NCBI RefSeq assembly: GCF_020532555.1
Contig: NZ_JAJBBR010000006.1
Coordinates: 62,001 to 126,000 of the forward strand
Origin: Microvirga lenta
Lineage (GTDB): Bacteria > Pseudomonadota > Alphaproteobacteria > Rhizobiales > Beijerinckiaceae
DNA: 64,000 bases
Direction of reading: 5' to 3'
Position numbers and translations under genes: made by a program. Below, piece by piece: positions 1 to 10,071 of this stretch; the stretch's first letter is position 1; every line of letters begins with the position of its first letter. The notes below the pieces were generated by a model. That model had not been told where the DNA came from. It did not search any database and saw only the letters and a program-made list of their open reading frames with translations.

Positions 1-218
1 GCGGCGATCTTGATGGCCTCGCCGGTCTGGGGGTTGCGTCCCTTGCGGGCGCCGCGCTCGACCATCTTGAACTTGCCGAAGCCGAAGATTGCGACCTCTT
101 CGCCCTTCTGGACCGATTCGGCGATGGCCTGGAACACGTTCTCCACCACGTCCCGAGCGAAGGTCTTGGTCACCTCGTGCTCTTCGGCGATGAACTCGAT
201 GAGATCGTTCTTATTCAT
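1..218 (-). CDS. HU/IHF-family DNA-binding protein (C-terminus cut off by window edge)
   Basis: This is a small basic nucleoid protein that bends DNA as a dimer. The visible part begins MNKNDLIEFIAEEHEVTK and continues with the helical dimerisation region, then the family signature around residues 46-72: GFGKF, followed by an R-x-x-R-NPQTGE segment that leads into the DNA-binding arm. About 20 C-terminal residues of the usual 90-95 lie outside the window. The ATG at 216-218 begins exactly where the family normally begins. The gene stands alone, transcribed away from the lectin-like gene upstream. HU and IHF subunits cannot be separated firmly without the arm; the N-terminus looks more like HU. 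Confidence 0.92.
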   Translation of the reverse strand, partial: MNKNDLIEFIAEEHEVTKTFARDVVENVFQAIAESVQKGEEVAIFGFGKFKMVERGARKGRNPQTGEAIKIA

Positions 219-345
219 GATCACCCTCATGGTTAGGTAGGAAACCGTAGCTCATGAAGGATTTTATAGCGTGGTCAAGCCTCGATGAACCAGGACCGGC
301 CGGTGACGTAAGGTGAAAACCGGCAAGAACCCCGACTTTCCCCAG

Positions 346-1026
346 CTAGTTTGCGGCAAAGCAGTAGAACAGCCCAGCGCCGCCGGTGCTCCTGAGCGCA
401 TCTTGGCTGCAGCCGCCCCGGGACGGGTGTGATGCGTTCCAGGACTTTGCCGCCGCGCTGTCGTCGAGGCCCATGCGGTCATGGTGGCCGACCATCACGG
501 CGCCCTCCGTGCCGCTCCGGGTCCAGTTTCCGCAGGTCCGGTCCTCGCCGGCCGGAAAGGCGGTTCCGTCCGCTTGGGTGCCCGTGAGGATGTCGTGCTG
601 GTTGGGCGAGTCGCCCCGGCCCTTCACGGGTTCGCCTTTCTCGGTCAGGGCGGTCTGCTTGGTGAGATTGTTGCTGCCGCCGTGCAGGTCCGCGACGTCC
701 TTGGCGATCACCGTGCCCTTGGCGTTCTGCCAGGGGCCGCGCCCGATCCGGTCCCTGGCGTTGATGGCCTGTGCGCCGCCCGTGGCCTGAGTCGAGAGAT
801 AGGCCCGCCAGGTCTTCCCGCCGGCTCCCGCCGCTTCAGCGAGGGACTGGCAGTGCCGGTCCGCGCCTTCGAGGCCGCCCAGATCCGCGCCTTTCCCTGA
901 GCCGACGCTGGTGACGAAGAACGTCATGTCGGCCGCACCGGCCTGCTGCGCGTGGGCGCCCGTGACCGACCCGAGCGAGAGCACGCCGATTGCTGCAAGA
1001 AGGCAGCCGCCATCGATCCTGTTCAT
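346..1026 (-). CDS. secreted lectin-like protein
   Basis: This is a predicted exported protein of 226 residues. A Sec signal peptide covers about residues 1-27 and ends in an AHA-Q type cleavage site. The mature part starts with MTFFVTSVGSGKGADLGGL, contains paired cysteines (DRHCQSL, RTCGNW, GGCSQ, LFYCF) and the pattern KTWRAYLSTQ. Proteins of this kind are often annotated as lectin or endostatin-like C-type lectin fold, with the cysteines probably forming disulfides in the periplasm. The ATG at 1024-1026 was chosen because a GGGAGGA ribosome site lies just upstream; an alternative start seven codons earlier would place that site inside the gene. The ligand is unknown. Confidence 0.8.
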   Translation of the reverse strand: MNRIDGGCLLAAIGVLSLGSVTGAHAQQAGAADMTFFVTSVGSGKGADLGGLEGADRHCQSLAEAAGAGGKTWRAYLSTQATGGAQAINARDRIGRGPWQNAKGTVIAKDVADLHGGSNNLTKQTALTEKGEPVKGRGDSPNQHDILTGTQADGTAFPAGEDRTCGNWTRSGTEGAVMVGHHDRMGLDDSAAAKSWNASHPSRGGCSQDALRSTGGAGLFYCFAAN

Positions 1027-1139
1027 GTGATCCTCCCGCTCATACATCCGGCCTTCGGAGCCGGGCCGACATCAGGACGAGAAGACTAGCACGGAGAAGG
1101 CGCCTGCAAGATTGACGACTCCGTGGTTATCCCGGTGGG

Positions 1140-2045
1140 CTATTCCTTCACCGCACCGGTCATCGACGAGACGTAGTAGTCGACGAAGAACGAATAGAGC
1201 AGGACCACCGGAAGCGATCCCAGAAGGGCTCCGGCCATCAGCGCACCCCACTCGTAGACGTCGCCGCGCACCAGTTCCGTCAGCACGCCCACGGGGACGG
1301 TCTTGTTCTCCGACGACTGGATGAAGGTGAGGGCGTAGATGAACTCGTTCCAGGACAGAGTGAAGGCGAAGATCCCCGCAGAGATCAGGCCCGGCACCGA
1401 CAGCGGCAGCAGGATCCGCGTCAGGATCTGCCAGCGCGTGGCCCCGTCGACCAGGGCGCATTCCTCGAGCTCAAACGGGATCGAGCGGAAATAGCCCATG
1501 AGCAGCCAGGTGCAGAACGGGATCAGGAAGGTCGGGTAGGTGAAGATCAGCGCCAGCTTGGAATCGTAGATGCCGAACTTGAAGGTCATCACCGCCAGCG
1601 GGATGAAGAGGATCGACGGCGGCACGAGATAAGCGAGGAAGATCGAAAGACCCACATAACGGGAGCCGGAAAAGCGGATGCGCTCGATGGCGTAGGCCGC
1701 GAAGACGGACGCTGCGAGCGACAGGATCGTGGAGCCGATCGCCACGAGCATGGTGTTCCACAGCCAGCCCGGATAGGAGGTTTCGAACAGGAGATAGCGG
1801 ATGTGCTCCAGCGTCGGGCTGGTGGGCCAGAACGGGCTGTAGTTGTTGAAGTCCGTCATCTCGTGGTTCGGCTTCAATGCCGTGATCGTCATCCAGTAGA
1901 ACGGGAACAGCAGCACGAAGGTGAAGACCGCAAGCGGCAGATACACCACCACCAGCCGCCTCGGCAGGCGGTCGAGATAGCTCATGCCGACGCTCTCGTC
2001 GGCCGTGGCGGTGTTGCGGGGAACGGCGTTGGTGACCACACCCAT
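1140..2045 (-). CDS. carbohydrate ABC transporter permease, MalG/UgpE type
   Basis: This is one of two inner-membrane permease subunits of a CUT1-type sugar importer. The protein has 301 residues and about six membrane segments, starting near residue 32. The EAA loop that contacts the ATPase is visible as LVDGATRWQILTRILLPL, roughly residues 200-217. It is the last gene of a minus-strand operon ATPase, binding protein, permease F, permease G, and starts 19 bases after its partner ends. A soluble N-terminal tail of about 30 residues precedes the first helix. The substrate cannot be read from the sequence; the neighbouring dehydrogenases point to a polyol, sugar or sugar acid. Confidence 0.93.
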   Translation of the reverse strand: MGVVTNAVPRNTATADESVGMSYLDRLPRRLVVVYLPLAVFTFVLLFPFYWMTITALKPNHEMTDFNNYSPFWPTSPTLEHIRYLLFETSYPGWLWNTMLVAIGSTILSLAASVFAAYAIERIRFSGSRYVGLSIFLAYLVPPSILFIPLAVMTFKFGIYDSKLALIFTYPTFLIPFCTWLLMGYFRSIPFELEECALVDGATRWQILTRILLPLSVPGLISAGIFAFTLSWNEFIYALTFIQSSENKTVPVGVLTELVRGDVYEWGALMAGALLGSLPVVLLYSFFVDYYVSSMTGAVKE

Positions 2046-2063
2046 GGTTTCAGGCTCCGCAGG

Positions 2064-3011
2064 CTAGTCGCCACCACCCTGCTGCCACTTGCGGCGCTGA
2101 AGGCCGAAATAGCTGAACAGGATCGCTGCGAGGAGGAAGGGGATCATGGCGACCGCGATGGCGGCGCCTTCGCCCAGCTGTCCGCCGGGAATGGCGCGCT
2201 GGAAGCTCAAGGTCGCCATGAGGTGCGTGGCGTTGAGCGGACCGCCGCGGGTCAGCACGTAGATGAGCTGGAAATCCGTGAAGGTGAACAGAACCGAGAA
2301 GGTCATCACCACGGCGATGAGGGGGGATAGCATCGGCAGCGTGATGTAGCGGAAGCGCTGCCAGCCCGTGGCGCCATCGAGGGTCGCGGCCTCGTGCAGG
2401 GACGGCGAAATCGTCTGCAATCCGGCCAGGAGCGTGATCGCCACGAACGGGATGCCGCGCCAGACATTCGCTGCGATGACCGATGCGCGCGCGTTCTCCA
2501 CATCGCCCAGGAAGTTGATGGGGGTATCGATGACGCCGAGACGGAGCAGGGCCCAGGAGATCACCGAGAACTGGGAATCGTAGATCCACCAGAAAGCGAT
2601 GGCCGAGAGCACCGTCGGCACCACCCAGGGCAGCAGGAGAATGGCGCGGAAGAGCGCCTTGAAGGGCAGGTGCTCGTTGAGGATGAGGGCGAGCCAAAGG
2701 CCCAGGGCGAATTTCAGGATCGAGGCGGCGATCGTGTAGAGGAGCGTGTTGAAGACGGAGAGCCAGAACAGGGAATCGTCCCACAGGAGCTGGTAGTTCT
2801 CCAGCCCGATCCAGACGCCGTCACGCCCGATCCGCGTATCCGTGAAGCCGAGCCAGACCCCGAGGCCCAGCGGGTAGGTGAGAAAGACGAGCAGGAAGAC
2901 CAGGGCCGGCAGCATGAAGAGGAAGCCGACCATGCCACGGCTCTGCAGCAGGGACGGACCCTGTGCCGCTTGGGGTGTTGCGATGTTCTCTTGCAGGGCA
3001 GCTTGGGCCAT
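2064..3011 (-). CDS. carbohydrate ABC transporter permease, MalF/UgpA type
   Basis: This is the second permease subunit of the CUT1 importer, 315 residues with six predicted membrane helices starting at GMVGFLFMLPALVFLLVFLT. The EAA loop appears as HEAATLDGATGWQRFRYITL about 90 residues from the end. The start ATG at 3009-3011 has an AAGGAAA ribosome site at normal distance; a longer reading of 19 more codons has none. It lies 60 bases downstream of the binding-protein gene in the same operon. It would pair with the MalG-type subunit to form the channel for the periplasmically delivered substrate. Confidence 0.93.
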   Translation of the reverse strand: MAQAALQENIATPQAAQGPSLLQSRGMVGFLFMLPALVFLLVFLTYPLGLGVWLGFTDTRIGRDGVWIGLENYQLLWDDSLFWLSVFNTLLYTIAASILKFALGLWLALILNEHLPFKALFRAILLLPWVVPTVLSAIAFWWIYDSQFSVISWALLRLGVIDTPINFLGDVENARASVIAANVWRGIPFVAITLLAGLQTISPSLHEAATLDGATGWQRFRYITLPMLSPLIAVVMTFSVLFTFTDFQLIYVLTRGGPLNATHLMATLSFQRAIPGGQLGEGAAIAVAMIPFLLAAILFSYFGLQRRKWQQGGGD

Positions 3012-3071
3012 GGACTTTCCTTGGCTGAGGGCCGTCCCTCCCCGGGTTGAGGGAGGGACGACTTGCAAGCG

Positions 3072-4391
3072 TCAGACGCGGTAGTAGCGGTTGGCGCGGG
3101 TCTCGGCGCGTTTGGCCGCTTCCTCTGGCGAGCGCTGGCCGGTGGCGGCTTCGGCCACCATGTCGACCATCACGTAATCGGCCATGGTGGCGGCGGAGGC
3201 ATAGCCGAGCGGGCCCGCATGGCCGTTGGGGACGAGCGTCTCCGAGGCCTTCGCATAGGGGGCGTGGAGCGGATCGGAGGTCCAGACCGGGTTGTCCGCG
3301 TAAGCCTTCAGCGGTTGGCAGCAATAGGCGCTCGACGCCTTGATCCATTCCGACATCTGCGGCTGTTCGTACATGAACTTGAGATAGGCCTTGGCTGCCT
3401 GCGGGAACTTGGTGTGCTGGAAGATGACGGCGGAGGTCGTCTGGTGCAGTTCCACCGCGCGTCCGATCGGCCCGATCGGCATGTTGGACGAACGCATGTC
3501 GGCCGCCATGTCGGCGAGCTTGGGATCGTTCTTGGCCGAATAGTACAGAGATACGCCGTTGGCCGTGAGGCTGACGTCGCCGGCCAGGAAGGCGCGGTTG
3601 TTGTTGATGTCGAGCCAGGCCTCCGTACCCGGGATGAACTGCTGGTAGAGGTCGCGGGCGTATTGAAGGGCCTTGATGGTTTCGGGCGAGTTGATGACGA
3701 CCTTGCCGGATTCGTCCACCATCTTGCCGCCATGGCTCCAGACGATCCAGTGCGCGAAGTTGTTGCCGTCACCCACTGCCTTGCCGAGAGCGAAGCCCAT
3801 GGGCTTCGCCTTGGCCTTCAGGGCCTTCGCCAGTTCGAGGAAGCCTGCCGTATCGTTCGGGAACTCCTGGAATCCTGCGGCCTTCATCATGCTGTCGCGA
3901 TAGATGATGCCGTTGCCGATGGCCGCGAGGGGCAGAGCCACGAACTGATCGCCGCGCTTGGCATAGCCCTGGAGACCGTCGTACCAGCCGCCGTACTTGT
4001 TGCCGAGATAGTTGGCGAGATCGGTGACGGGAACGAGCTTTTCCGGGTACTGGTGCGGATCGTCGAACCAGACCAGCATGATGTCCGGACCCGAGCCCAC
4101 ATTGGCGGCCACGGCCGCCTTCGGGCGGATGTCCTCCCAGCTTTCCTTGTCGATGCGCACATCGACGCCCGTGGCGTCGGTGAACTTCTTGGTGTTGGCT
4201 ATCCACTGATCCTCGTCGCCCTTCACGAAGGGCGCCCAGCGTAGCACGCGCAGGGAGGCGCCGGATTCCGGTGTATATTGAGGTTCGGCCGCTTGCGCAA
4301 AGGCGGGAAGGGAACCCAGGAGCGGGGCGCCCGCAGCGCCTACCGCAAGGCTGGCGGTCCCGAGAAGCAGATCGCGTCTAGACAGTGTCAT
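3072..4391 (-). CDS. ABC transporter sugar-binding protein, Tat-exported
   Basis: This is the periplasmic solute receptor of the importer, 439 residues, of the extracellular solute-binding family 1 (UgpB/MalE-like). The N-terminus MTLSRRDLLLG carries a twin-arginine motif followed by a hydrophobic stretch and an AFAQA cleavage site near residue 33, so export by Tat after folding is likely. The conserved core PDIMLVWFDDPHQYPEKLVPVTDL fits the ligand-binding lobes. The length is normal for the family. It lies between the ATPase gene upstream and the permeases downstream. The substrate is not deducible from the sequence. Confidence 0.92.
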   Translation of the reverse strand: MTLSRRDLLLGTASLAVGAAGAPLLGSLPAFAQAAEPQYTPESGASLRVLRWAPFVKGDEDQWIANTKKFTDATGVDVRIDKESWEDIRPKAAVAANVGSGPDIMLVWFDDPHQYPEKLVPVTDLANYLGNKYGGWYDGLQGYAKRGDQFVALPLAAIGNGIIYRDSMMKAAGFQEFPNDTAGFLELAKALKAKAKPMGFALGKAVGDGNNFAHWIVWSHGGKMVDESGKVVINSPETIKALQYARDLYQQFIPGTEAWLDINNNRAFLAGDVSLTANGVSLYYSAKNDPKLADMAADMRSSNMPIGPIGRAVELHQTTSAVIFQHTKFPQAAKAYLKFMYEQPQMSEWIKASSAYCCQPLKAYADNPVWTSDPLHAPYAKASETLVPNGHAGPLGYASAATMADYVMVDMVAEAATGQRSPEEAAKRAETRANRYYRV

Positions 4392-4466
4392 CGTCGTTTC
4401 CTCCGCAGCCCGGGATGTTTTTTGAGAAGCATCGCGGCCTTCCCGGCAGGGCCGCGTGCCTGAAGC

Positions 4467-5519
<1,053 letters not shown>

Positions 5520-5934
5520 GAAGCACCCGCTCGGTTCCAGTGATCGGTTGGATCGGCCGGCGGGTCTGGCGATGGCGCCATCCCTGAATGCGGACAACAG
5601 GCCGCCGGCGCATCAATGCCGCGAAACGGCGTTGAAGCATGCACTTCCTCCCAGCCCCCGCTTTTTATGTGCCCGTCTGATGCGGGCCTTCAGCGATATT
5701 GCAGACATTATTCCAGTAGTATCGGGAGAAGATCAAGCGGCGCGCTCGCGCTTTTTCCCAAGCCGCGAAAAGTTGAAGGGACGAGACGGGCTGCGAAGAC
5801 CTGTTTTGCACTGCACCACGAATGCGCAGACCGAGCGAATGCGCTGCGCATACATTGTGGCTAAGATCGCATCGTATCATTGCAAAGATGAAAGCTCGCA
5901 GCCACAGTAAGCCGCACGAAAGGGAAGCTCGCCA
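5520..5934. promoter_or_regulatory. divergent control region between ABC importer and DenD-like operon
   Basis: This is a 415-base non-coding stretch between two divergent operons. It is clearly more AT-rich towards the middle (5690-5900) than the flanking genes. It must hold the promoters of both operons. A sigma-70-like minus-strand promoter is given separately. No convincing plus-strand promoter or long operator palindrome was found by eye. Confidence 0.5.
5707..5736 (-). promoter_or_regulatory. possible sigma-70 promoter of the ABC importer operon
   Basis: Read on the minus strand, TTGATC (5736-5731) is separated by 18 bases from AATAAT (5712-5707). The second hexamer matches the -10 consensus at five of six positions. 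The start of the ATPase gene lies about 190 bases downstream, so the leader would be long. This is a visual match only. Confidence 0.35.
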
Positions 5935-6918
5935 ATGGAAGTCTTGATCCTCGGAGCGGCCGGCATGGTCGGCCGCAAGCTTGTCGAACGTCTCGTGAAG
6001 GATGGTCATCTCGGCGAAAGGAAGATCGACCACGCGATCCTGCACGACATCGTCGAGCCCCAGGCGCCGCCGGATGCGCCGTTCTCGGTCAAGACGCTCA
6101 TGTCGGACTTCTCCGTTCCGGGCGAGGCCGAAAAGCTCGTGGCAAGCCGCCCCGACGTGATCTTCCACCTCGCAGCCATCGTGTCGGGAGAGGCGGAGGC
6201 GGATTTCGAAAAGGGCCTGCGCATCAATCTCGACGGCACCCGCCACCTGTTCGATGCGATTCGCGCCATCGGGGACGGCTACAGGCCGCGGGTCGTCTTC
6301 ACCTCGTCCATCGCCGTGTTCGGAGCCCCGTTCCCGGATGCCATCGGCGACGAATTCTTCCTGACGCCGCTCACGAGCTACGGTGCGCAGAAGGCCATCG
6401 GCGAGCTGCTGCTTTCGGACTACACCCGGCGCGGCTTCTTCGACGGAGTCGGCATCCGTCTGCCGACGATCTGCGTGCGGCCCGGCAAACCCAACAAGGC
6501 CGCCTCCGGCTTCTTCTCCGGCATCATCCGGGAGCCGCTCAACGGGCAGGAAGCCGTATTGCCGGTGCCGGAGGACGTGCGTCACACCCATGCCTCGCCC
6601 CGTTCCGCCGTCGGCTTTCTCGTTCATGCGGCCACGCTGGACGGCGACCGGCTCGGCCCGCGGCGCAACCTGACGATGCCCGGTGTCTCCGTGACGGTCG
6701 CCGAGCAGATCGACGCCCTGCGTCGCATCGCCGGCGACCGGGTGGCGGCGCGGATCAAGCGCGAGCCGGACCCGACCATCATGAAGATCGTCGAGGGCTG
6801 GCCCCGGCGCTTCGATGCGAGCCGCGCCAGGGAACTCGGCTTCCGGGCCGAGGAGAGCTTCGACGAGATCATCCGCATTCACATCGAGGAAGAACTCGGC
6901 GGCCGTTTCGTCGAATGA
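5935..6918 (+). CDS. denD: NAD-dependent sugar-acid dehydrogenase, D-erythronate dehydrogenase (DenD) type
   Basis: This is an extended SDR/epimerase-type dehydrogenase of 327 residues. DenD oxidises D-erythronate to 2-keto-D-erythronate with NAD. The nucleotide site GAAGMVG is at residues 7-13, the catalytic serines at 124-125 (FTSSIAVFG), and the YxxxK pair is Tyr149 and Lys153 (SYGAQK). The segments FHLAAIVSGEAEADF and ICVRPGKPNKAASGFFSGI match what I recall of DenD proteins. It is the first gene of a plus-strand run with two short-chain dehydrogenases, opposite a carbohydrate importer, so a sugar-acid role fits. Other aldonates cannot be excluded. Confidence 0.8.
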   Translation: MEVLILGAAGMVGRKLVERLVKDGHLGERKIDHAILHDIVEPQAPPDAPFSVKTLMSDFSVPGEAEKLVASRPDVIFHLAAIVSGEAEADFEKGLRINLDGTRHLFDAIRAIGDGYRPRVVFTSSIAVFGAPFPDAIGDEFFLTPLTSYGAQKAIGELLLSDYTRRGFFDGVGIRLPTICVRPGKPNKAASGFFSGIIREPLNGQEAVLPVPEDVRHTHASPRSAVGFLVHAATLDGDRLGPRRNLTMPGVSVTVAEQIDALRRIAGDRVAARIKREPDPTIMKIVEGWPRRFDASRARELGFRAEESFDEIIRIHIEEELGGRFVE

Positions 6919-6945
6919 TCGTGGGCTTCAGGGAGAGGAACGACA

Positions 6946-7695
6946 ATGAGCAATCCTAAGCGGTTCGAGGGCCGGCGGGCCGTCGTGACCGGCGGAGCAT
7001 CGGGCATCGGGCTGGGCGTCTGCGCCCGGCTGGCGAGCGAGGGGGCGCAGGTCGCCCTCTGGGACCTGAGCCAAGATGCGATCGCGGCGGCGCAGCAGAA
7101 GATCGGGGCGAACGTCACGGCGGTTCAGGTCGACGTCACGGATCCGGACGCGGTCAGCGCCGCCTGTGAGAAGACCGTTTCCGCCATGGGGGGCGTCGAC
7201 ATCCTCGTTGCGAGCGCGGGCATCACGGGGCCGAACACGACGACCTGGGAATATCCGGTCGACGCATGGCGCCAGGTCATCGAGGTCAATCTCAACGGCC
7301 TGTTCTACTGCAACCGGGCCGTCGTTCCGCGAATGCTCGAAGGCGGCTACGGCCGCATCGTCAACGTCGCCTCCATCGCGGGCAAGGAGGGCAATCCGAA
7401 CGCCTCCGCCTACAGCGCCTCCAAGGCGGCGGTGATCGGCCTGACCAAGTCCCTCGGCAAGGAGCTGGCGAAGAACAACATCACCGTGAACTGTGTGACG
7501 CCGGCTGCCGTGCGTACGCCCATCTTCGACCAGATGAGCCAGACGCATATCGACTTCATGCTCTCGAAGATCCCGATGGGGCGGTTCGGAGCGGTGGAGG
7601 AGGTCACGTCCCTCATCTGCTGGCTGGCCAGCGAGGAATGCTCCTTCAGCACCGGCGGCGTCTTCGACGTGTCCGGTGGACGGGCGACCTATTGA
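6946..7695 (+). CDS. short-chain dehydrogenase/reductase, classical SDR
   Basis: This is an NAD(P)-dependent oxidoreductase of 249 residues. It carries the cofactor motif TGGASGIG (15-22), the Asn-Ala-Gly region here altered to VASAG, Ser143, and the catalytic Tyr156 and Lys160 (YSASK). The general pattern resembles the sugar or sugar-acid dehydrogenase branch (3-oxoacyl reductase-like fold). The gene starts 27 bases after denD and is probably co-transcribed. A role in the next oxidation of the imported sugar derivative is an inference from context; the substrate is unknown. Confidence 0.85.
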   Translation: MSNPKRFEGRRAVVTGGASGIGLGVCARLASEGAQVALWDLSQDAIAAAQQKIGANVTAVQVDVTDPDAVSAACEKTVSAMGGVDILVASAGITGPNTTTWEYPVDAWRQVIEVNLNGLFYCNRAVVPRMLEGGYGRIVNVASIAGKEGNPNASAYSASKAAVIGLTKSLGKELAKNNITVNCVTPAAVRTPIFDQMSQTHIDFMLSKIPMGRFGAVEEVTSLICWLASEECSFSTGGVFDVSGGRATY

Positions 7696-7724
7696 TCGAA
7701 TTCACGGGGTGGGAGGAAAGCCGA

Positions 7725-8483
7725 ATGGCTGGGAATGCGAAGATCGCCATCGTCACCGGAGCGGGTACCGGGGTTGGCAAGGCCATTACCCGTGGCCTCT
7801 TGGAAGCCGGCTACACGGTGGTCATGGCGGGGCGCCGGGCGGAGGTGCTCGAGGCGGCGGAGCGCGAGGTCCGGGCGCCGGGAACATCAGTGCTGTCGGT
7901 CCCGACCGACGTCACGGACCCGGCTTCCGTCGCGGCCCTGTTCGCCAGGACTAAGGAGAATTTCGGCAGGCTGGACCTGCTCGTCAACAATGCGGGCATC
8001 GGCGCTCCGGCGATCCCGCTCGAAGACCTCTCCTTCGAGCAATGGCAGAACGTGGTCAACACGAACCTGACGGGCACCTTCCTGTGCATCCAGGAGGCGT
8101 TCCGCCTCATGAAGGACCAGGATCCCCGCGGCGGGCGCATCATCAACAACGGGTCCGTGTCGGCCTATGCCCCGCGCCCGCTCTCGGCGCCCTATACCGC
8201 GACGAAGCACGCGGTTCTTGGTCTGACCAAGTCGGCGTCCCTGGACGGCCGGGCCTACGACATCGCCTGCGGCCAGATCGATATCGGCAACGCCGCCACG
8301 GACATGACGGCACGGATGGCGACGGGAGTGCTCCAGGCCAACGGGACCATGGCTCCCGAGCCGACCATCGACCCGAAGCACGTGGCGGATGCGGTGGTCT
8401 ACATGGCAGGCTTGCCGCTGACCGCCAATGTGCAGACCATGACGGTGATGGCCACCAAGATGCCGTTCGTCGGCCGCGGGTGA
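7725..8483 (+). CDS. short-chain dehydrogenase/reductase, classical SDR
   Basis: This is a second SDR of 252 residues in the same operon, with TGAGTGVG (11-18), NNAG (88-91), Ser144/146 and the YxxxK pair Tyr157-Lys161 (YTATK). The ATG at 7725 follows a strong GGGAGGAAAG ribosome site and lies 29 bases after the preceding gene. It is only distantly similar to its neighbour, so this is not a recent duplication. The C-terminus [18 protein letters not shown] is typical of SDRs working on small polar substrates. The precise reaction is not known. Confidence 0.85.
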   Translation: MAGNAKIAIVTGAGTGVGKAITRGLLEAGYTVVMAGRRAEVLEAAEREVRAPGTSVLSVPTDVTDPASVAALFARTKENFGRLDLLVNNAGIGAPAIPLEDLSFEQWQNVVNTNLTGTFLCIQEAFRLMKDQDPRGGRIINNGSVSAYAPRPLSAPYTATKHAVLGLTKSASLDGRAYDIACGQIDIGNAATDMTARMATGVLQANGTMAPEPTIDPKHVADAVVYMAGLPLTANVQTMTVMATKMPFVGRG

Positions 8484-8494
8484 GCCGGCCGGGC

Positions 8495-8911
8495 TCAGGA
8501 GGAGAGGGGAGGCGTCACGGAGATTCGTGACGCGTCTTCGCCGCCGGTCGTGCGGGAGGGGCTGAGCGCTGCCGGGGCTTCGGGGGGGACGGTCAGCTTT
8601 TTCTCGAGGGAGGCGATCTGGCGTGTCAGGGCATCGATGCTCGCTTTGAGAGCGAGGACGTCCGCAGCATCGGGGACCGGGCGAGATGGGACAGAAGCTG
8701 CTGCCGGAGGGCCCAGAACCGGCTCTCTCCTTTCCGTCGCCTTCCGAGGCCGTGGGGCATCCGCAGGACTTTCGCGCGCTCCGAGGACGAGCCGCAGCGC
8801 ACCTCTCACGAGGCGCCAGACCAGCCATATGACCAGCACGGCTGCCAGCACCGCGAAGGCGGCCGGGGCCATTTCGATGCCGTAGGACGCGATCTCATTC
8901 CAATCGAGCAA
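8495..8911 (-). CDS. small single-pass membrane protein of unknown function
   Basis: This is a predicted 138-residue protein with one membrane helix at about residues 15-45 (FAVLAAVLVIWLVWRLV). A basic, proline-rich linker follows, then a short coiled-coil-like segment, ADVLALKASIDALTRQIASL, and a disordered Ser/Pro-rich tail. It starts with TTG at 8909-8911, preceded by GGAG at normal distance. It converges on the SDR gene with only 11 bases between. No family was recognised. Codon-position bias supports this strand rather than the opposite one. Confidence 0.6.
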   Translation of the reverse strand: MLDWNEIASYGIEMAPAAFAVLAAVLVIWLVWRLVRGALRLVLGARESPADAPRPRKATERREPVLGPPAAASVPSRPVPDAADVLALKASIDALTRQIASLEKKLTVPPEAPAALSPSRTTGGEDASRISVTPPLSS

Positions 8912-9116
8912 GCGCTTTCTCCGTCTCTTTCCACATGGTGAGCGGATGCAGATAAGACGAGGAGTGTGACTGCTTTAAGTTCGGAACTCGCCGGTCCCGG
9001 GCCCGCGCCGCGCCGGGATTTCACCGGCGGAACAAGAAGCCTGACCATTCTGTTGACGACCAGGATCAACACCGTTGCACCTGCCACCTGATCCGGGCAG
9101 CAGATTTGGTTCATCG

Positions 9117-10004
9117 ATGTTTTCAGAGACGTTGCGGCTGTTCAAGGTGGCCTTCGAGGGGTGGTGGAACGACCGTGCCATGAGCCTGGGCGCGGCCATC
9201 GCCTTCTTCACGGTCTTCTCGCTCGCCCCGATGCTGCTCGCCGCGATCGCCGTGGCAGGGCTCGTCTTCGGCATGGATGCCGCTCAGGGAGCGATCGTGG
9301 ATGAGCTCGGCGGTCTCACGGGCGAGCAATCGGCCGCTGCCCTGGAAGCCATGATCGTCAATGCCAGCAATGTGGGATCGGGCATCGTCGGCATGTCGGT
9401 GGGGATCGTGACGTTCCTCCTCCTGGTCACCGGAGCCATCGTGGAACTGCAGGACGATCTGAACATCATCTGGAAGGCGCAGCCGCCGGCACATTACGGC
9501 ATCTGGGACTTCATCCGGACGCGCCTGCTCAGCCTCGGGCTCGTCCTCGGGATCGGCTTCCTGCTCCTCGTTTCCCTCATCATCGATGCGGGGCTCTCCG
9601 CCCTTGGCGCCTATCTGGAAGCGACTTTCTCCGGCGCCACGGTCCTCCTCCAGATCCTCAACAGCATCTTCGCCTTCGGAACCGCTTTTCTCCTCTTCTC
9701 GATGATCTTCAAGATGCTGCCGGCCGTGGACCTGCGCTGGCACGACGTGTGGACCGGTGCTCTCGTCACCAGCGTCCTCTTCACGGTGGGCAAGTTTCTG
9801 ATCGGCTACTATCTGGGTCGCAGCGGCGTCACCTCCACTTATGGTGCCGCGGCATCCCTCATCACCATCCTTTTGTGGATCTACTATTCGTCCCTTATTC
9901 TTCTCTACGGGGCCGAGTTCACAAAGGCCTATGCGGAGAGCCGGGGGAGCCGCGGGGGCAAGGGCGCCCGGGAAACCGTGCCGGAGCCGCGTTCGGTCCG
10001 ATAA
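9117..10004 (+). CDS. YihY/virulence factor BrkB family inner-membrane protein
   Basis: This is a polytopic membrane protein of about 295 residues with around six hydrophobic segments. Family landmarks are present: MSLGAAIAFFTVFSLAPM near the N-terminus, the RTRLLSLGLVLGIGFLLL segment, and the C-terminal TSTYGAAASLITILLWIYYS. Despite an old annotation as ribonuclease BN, the family has no proven nuclease role; lipid transport or envelope functions have been suggested. The ATG at 9117 gives the usual N-terminus, but its ribosome site is weak; a TTG at 9075 would add 14 residues. It ends at a strong bidirectional terminator. Confidence 0.85.
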   Translation: MFSETLRLFKVAFEGWWNDRAMSLGAAIAFFTVFSLAPMLLAAIAVAGLVFGMDAAQGAIVDELGGLTGEQSAAALEAMIVNASNVGSGIVGMSVGIVTFLLLVTGAIVELQDDLNIIWKAQPPAHYGIWDFIRTRLLSLGLVLGIGFLLLVSLIIDAGLSALGAYLEATFSGATVLLQILNSIFAFGTAFLLFSMIFKMLPAVDLRWHDVWTGALVTSVLFTVGKFLIGYYLGRSGVTSTYGAAASLITILLWIYYSSLILLYGAEFTKAYAESRGSRGGKGARETVPEPRSVR

Positions 10005-10019
10005 CAGAACAGCTCCCAC

Positions 10020-10053
10020 GAAAAGGGGCGGCTCCGAAGAGCCGCCCCTTTTC
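10020..10053. terminator. strong bidirectional hairpin terminator between convergent genes
   Basis: A perfect stem of 14-15 base pairs has arms 10020-10034 and 10039-10053 around the loop CGAA. The outer part of the stem is AAAA on the left and TTTT on the right, so either strand yields a GC-rich stem followed by Us. It lies between the convergent yihY-like and lipoprotein genes and serves both. Confidence 0.85.
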
Positions 10054-10071
10054 GGTCGAACGCGCCTTCGT

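Noticed and set aside
5665-6882. Minus-strand frame of about 400 codons opposite denD
   Set aside because: The plus strand holds a clear dehydrogenase with intact motifs; the antisense product looks random.
8550-8885. Plus-strand frame opposite the small membrane protein gene
   Set aside because: The minus-strand reading has a clear membrane helix, coiled coil and ribosome site; the plus-strand reading has none.
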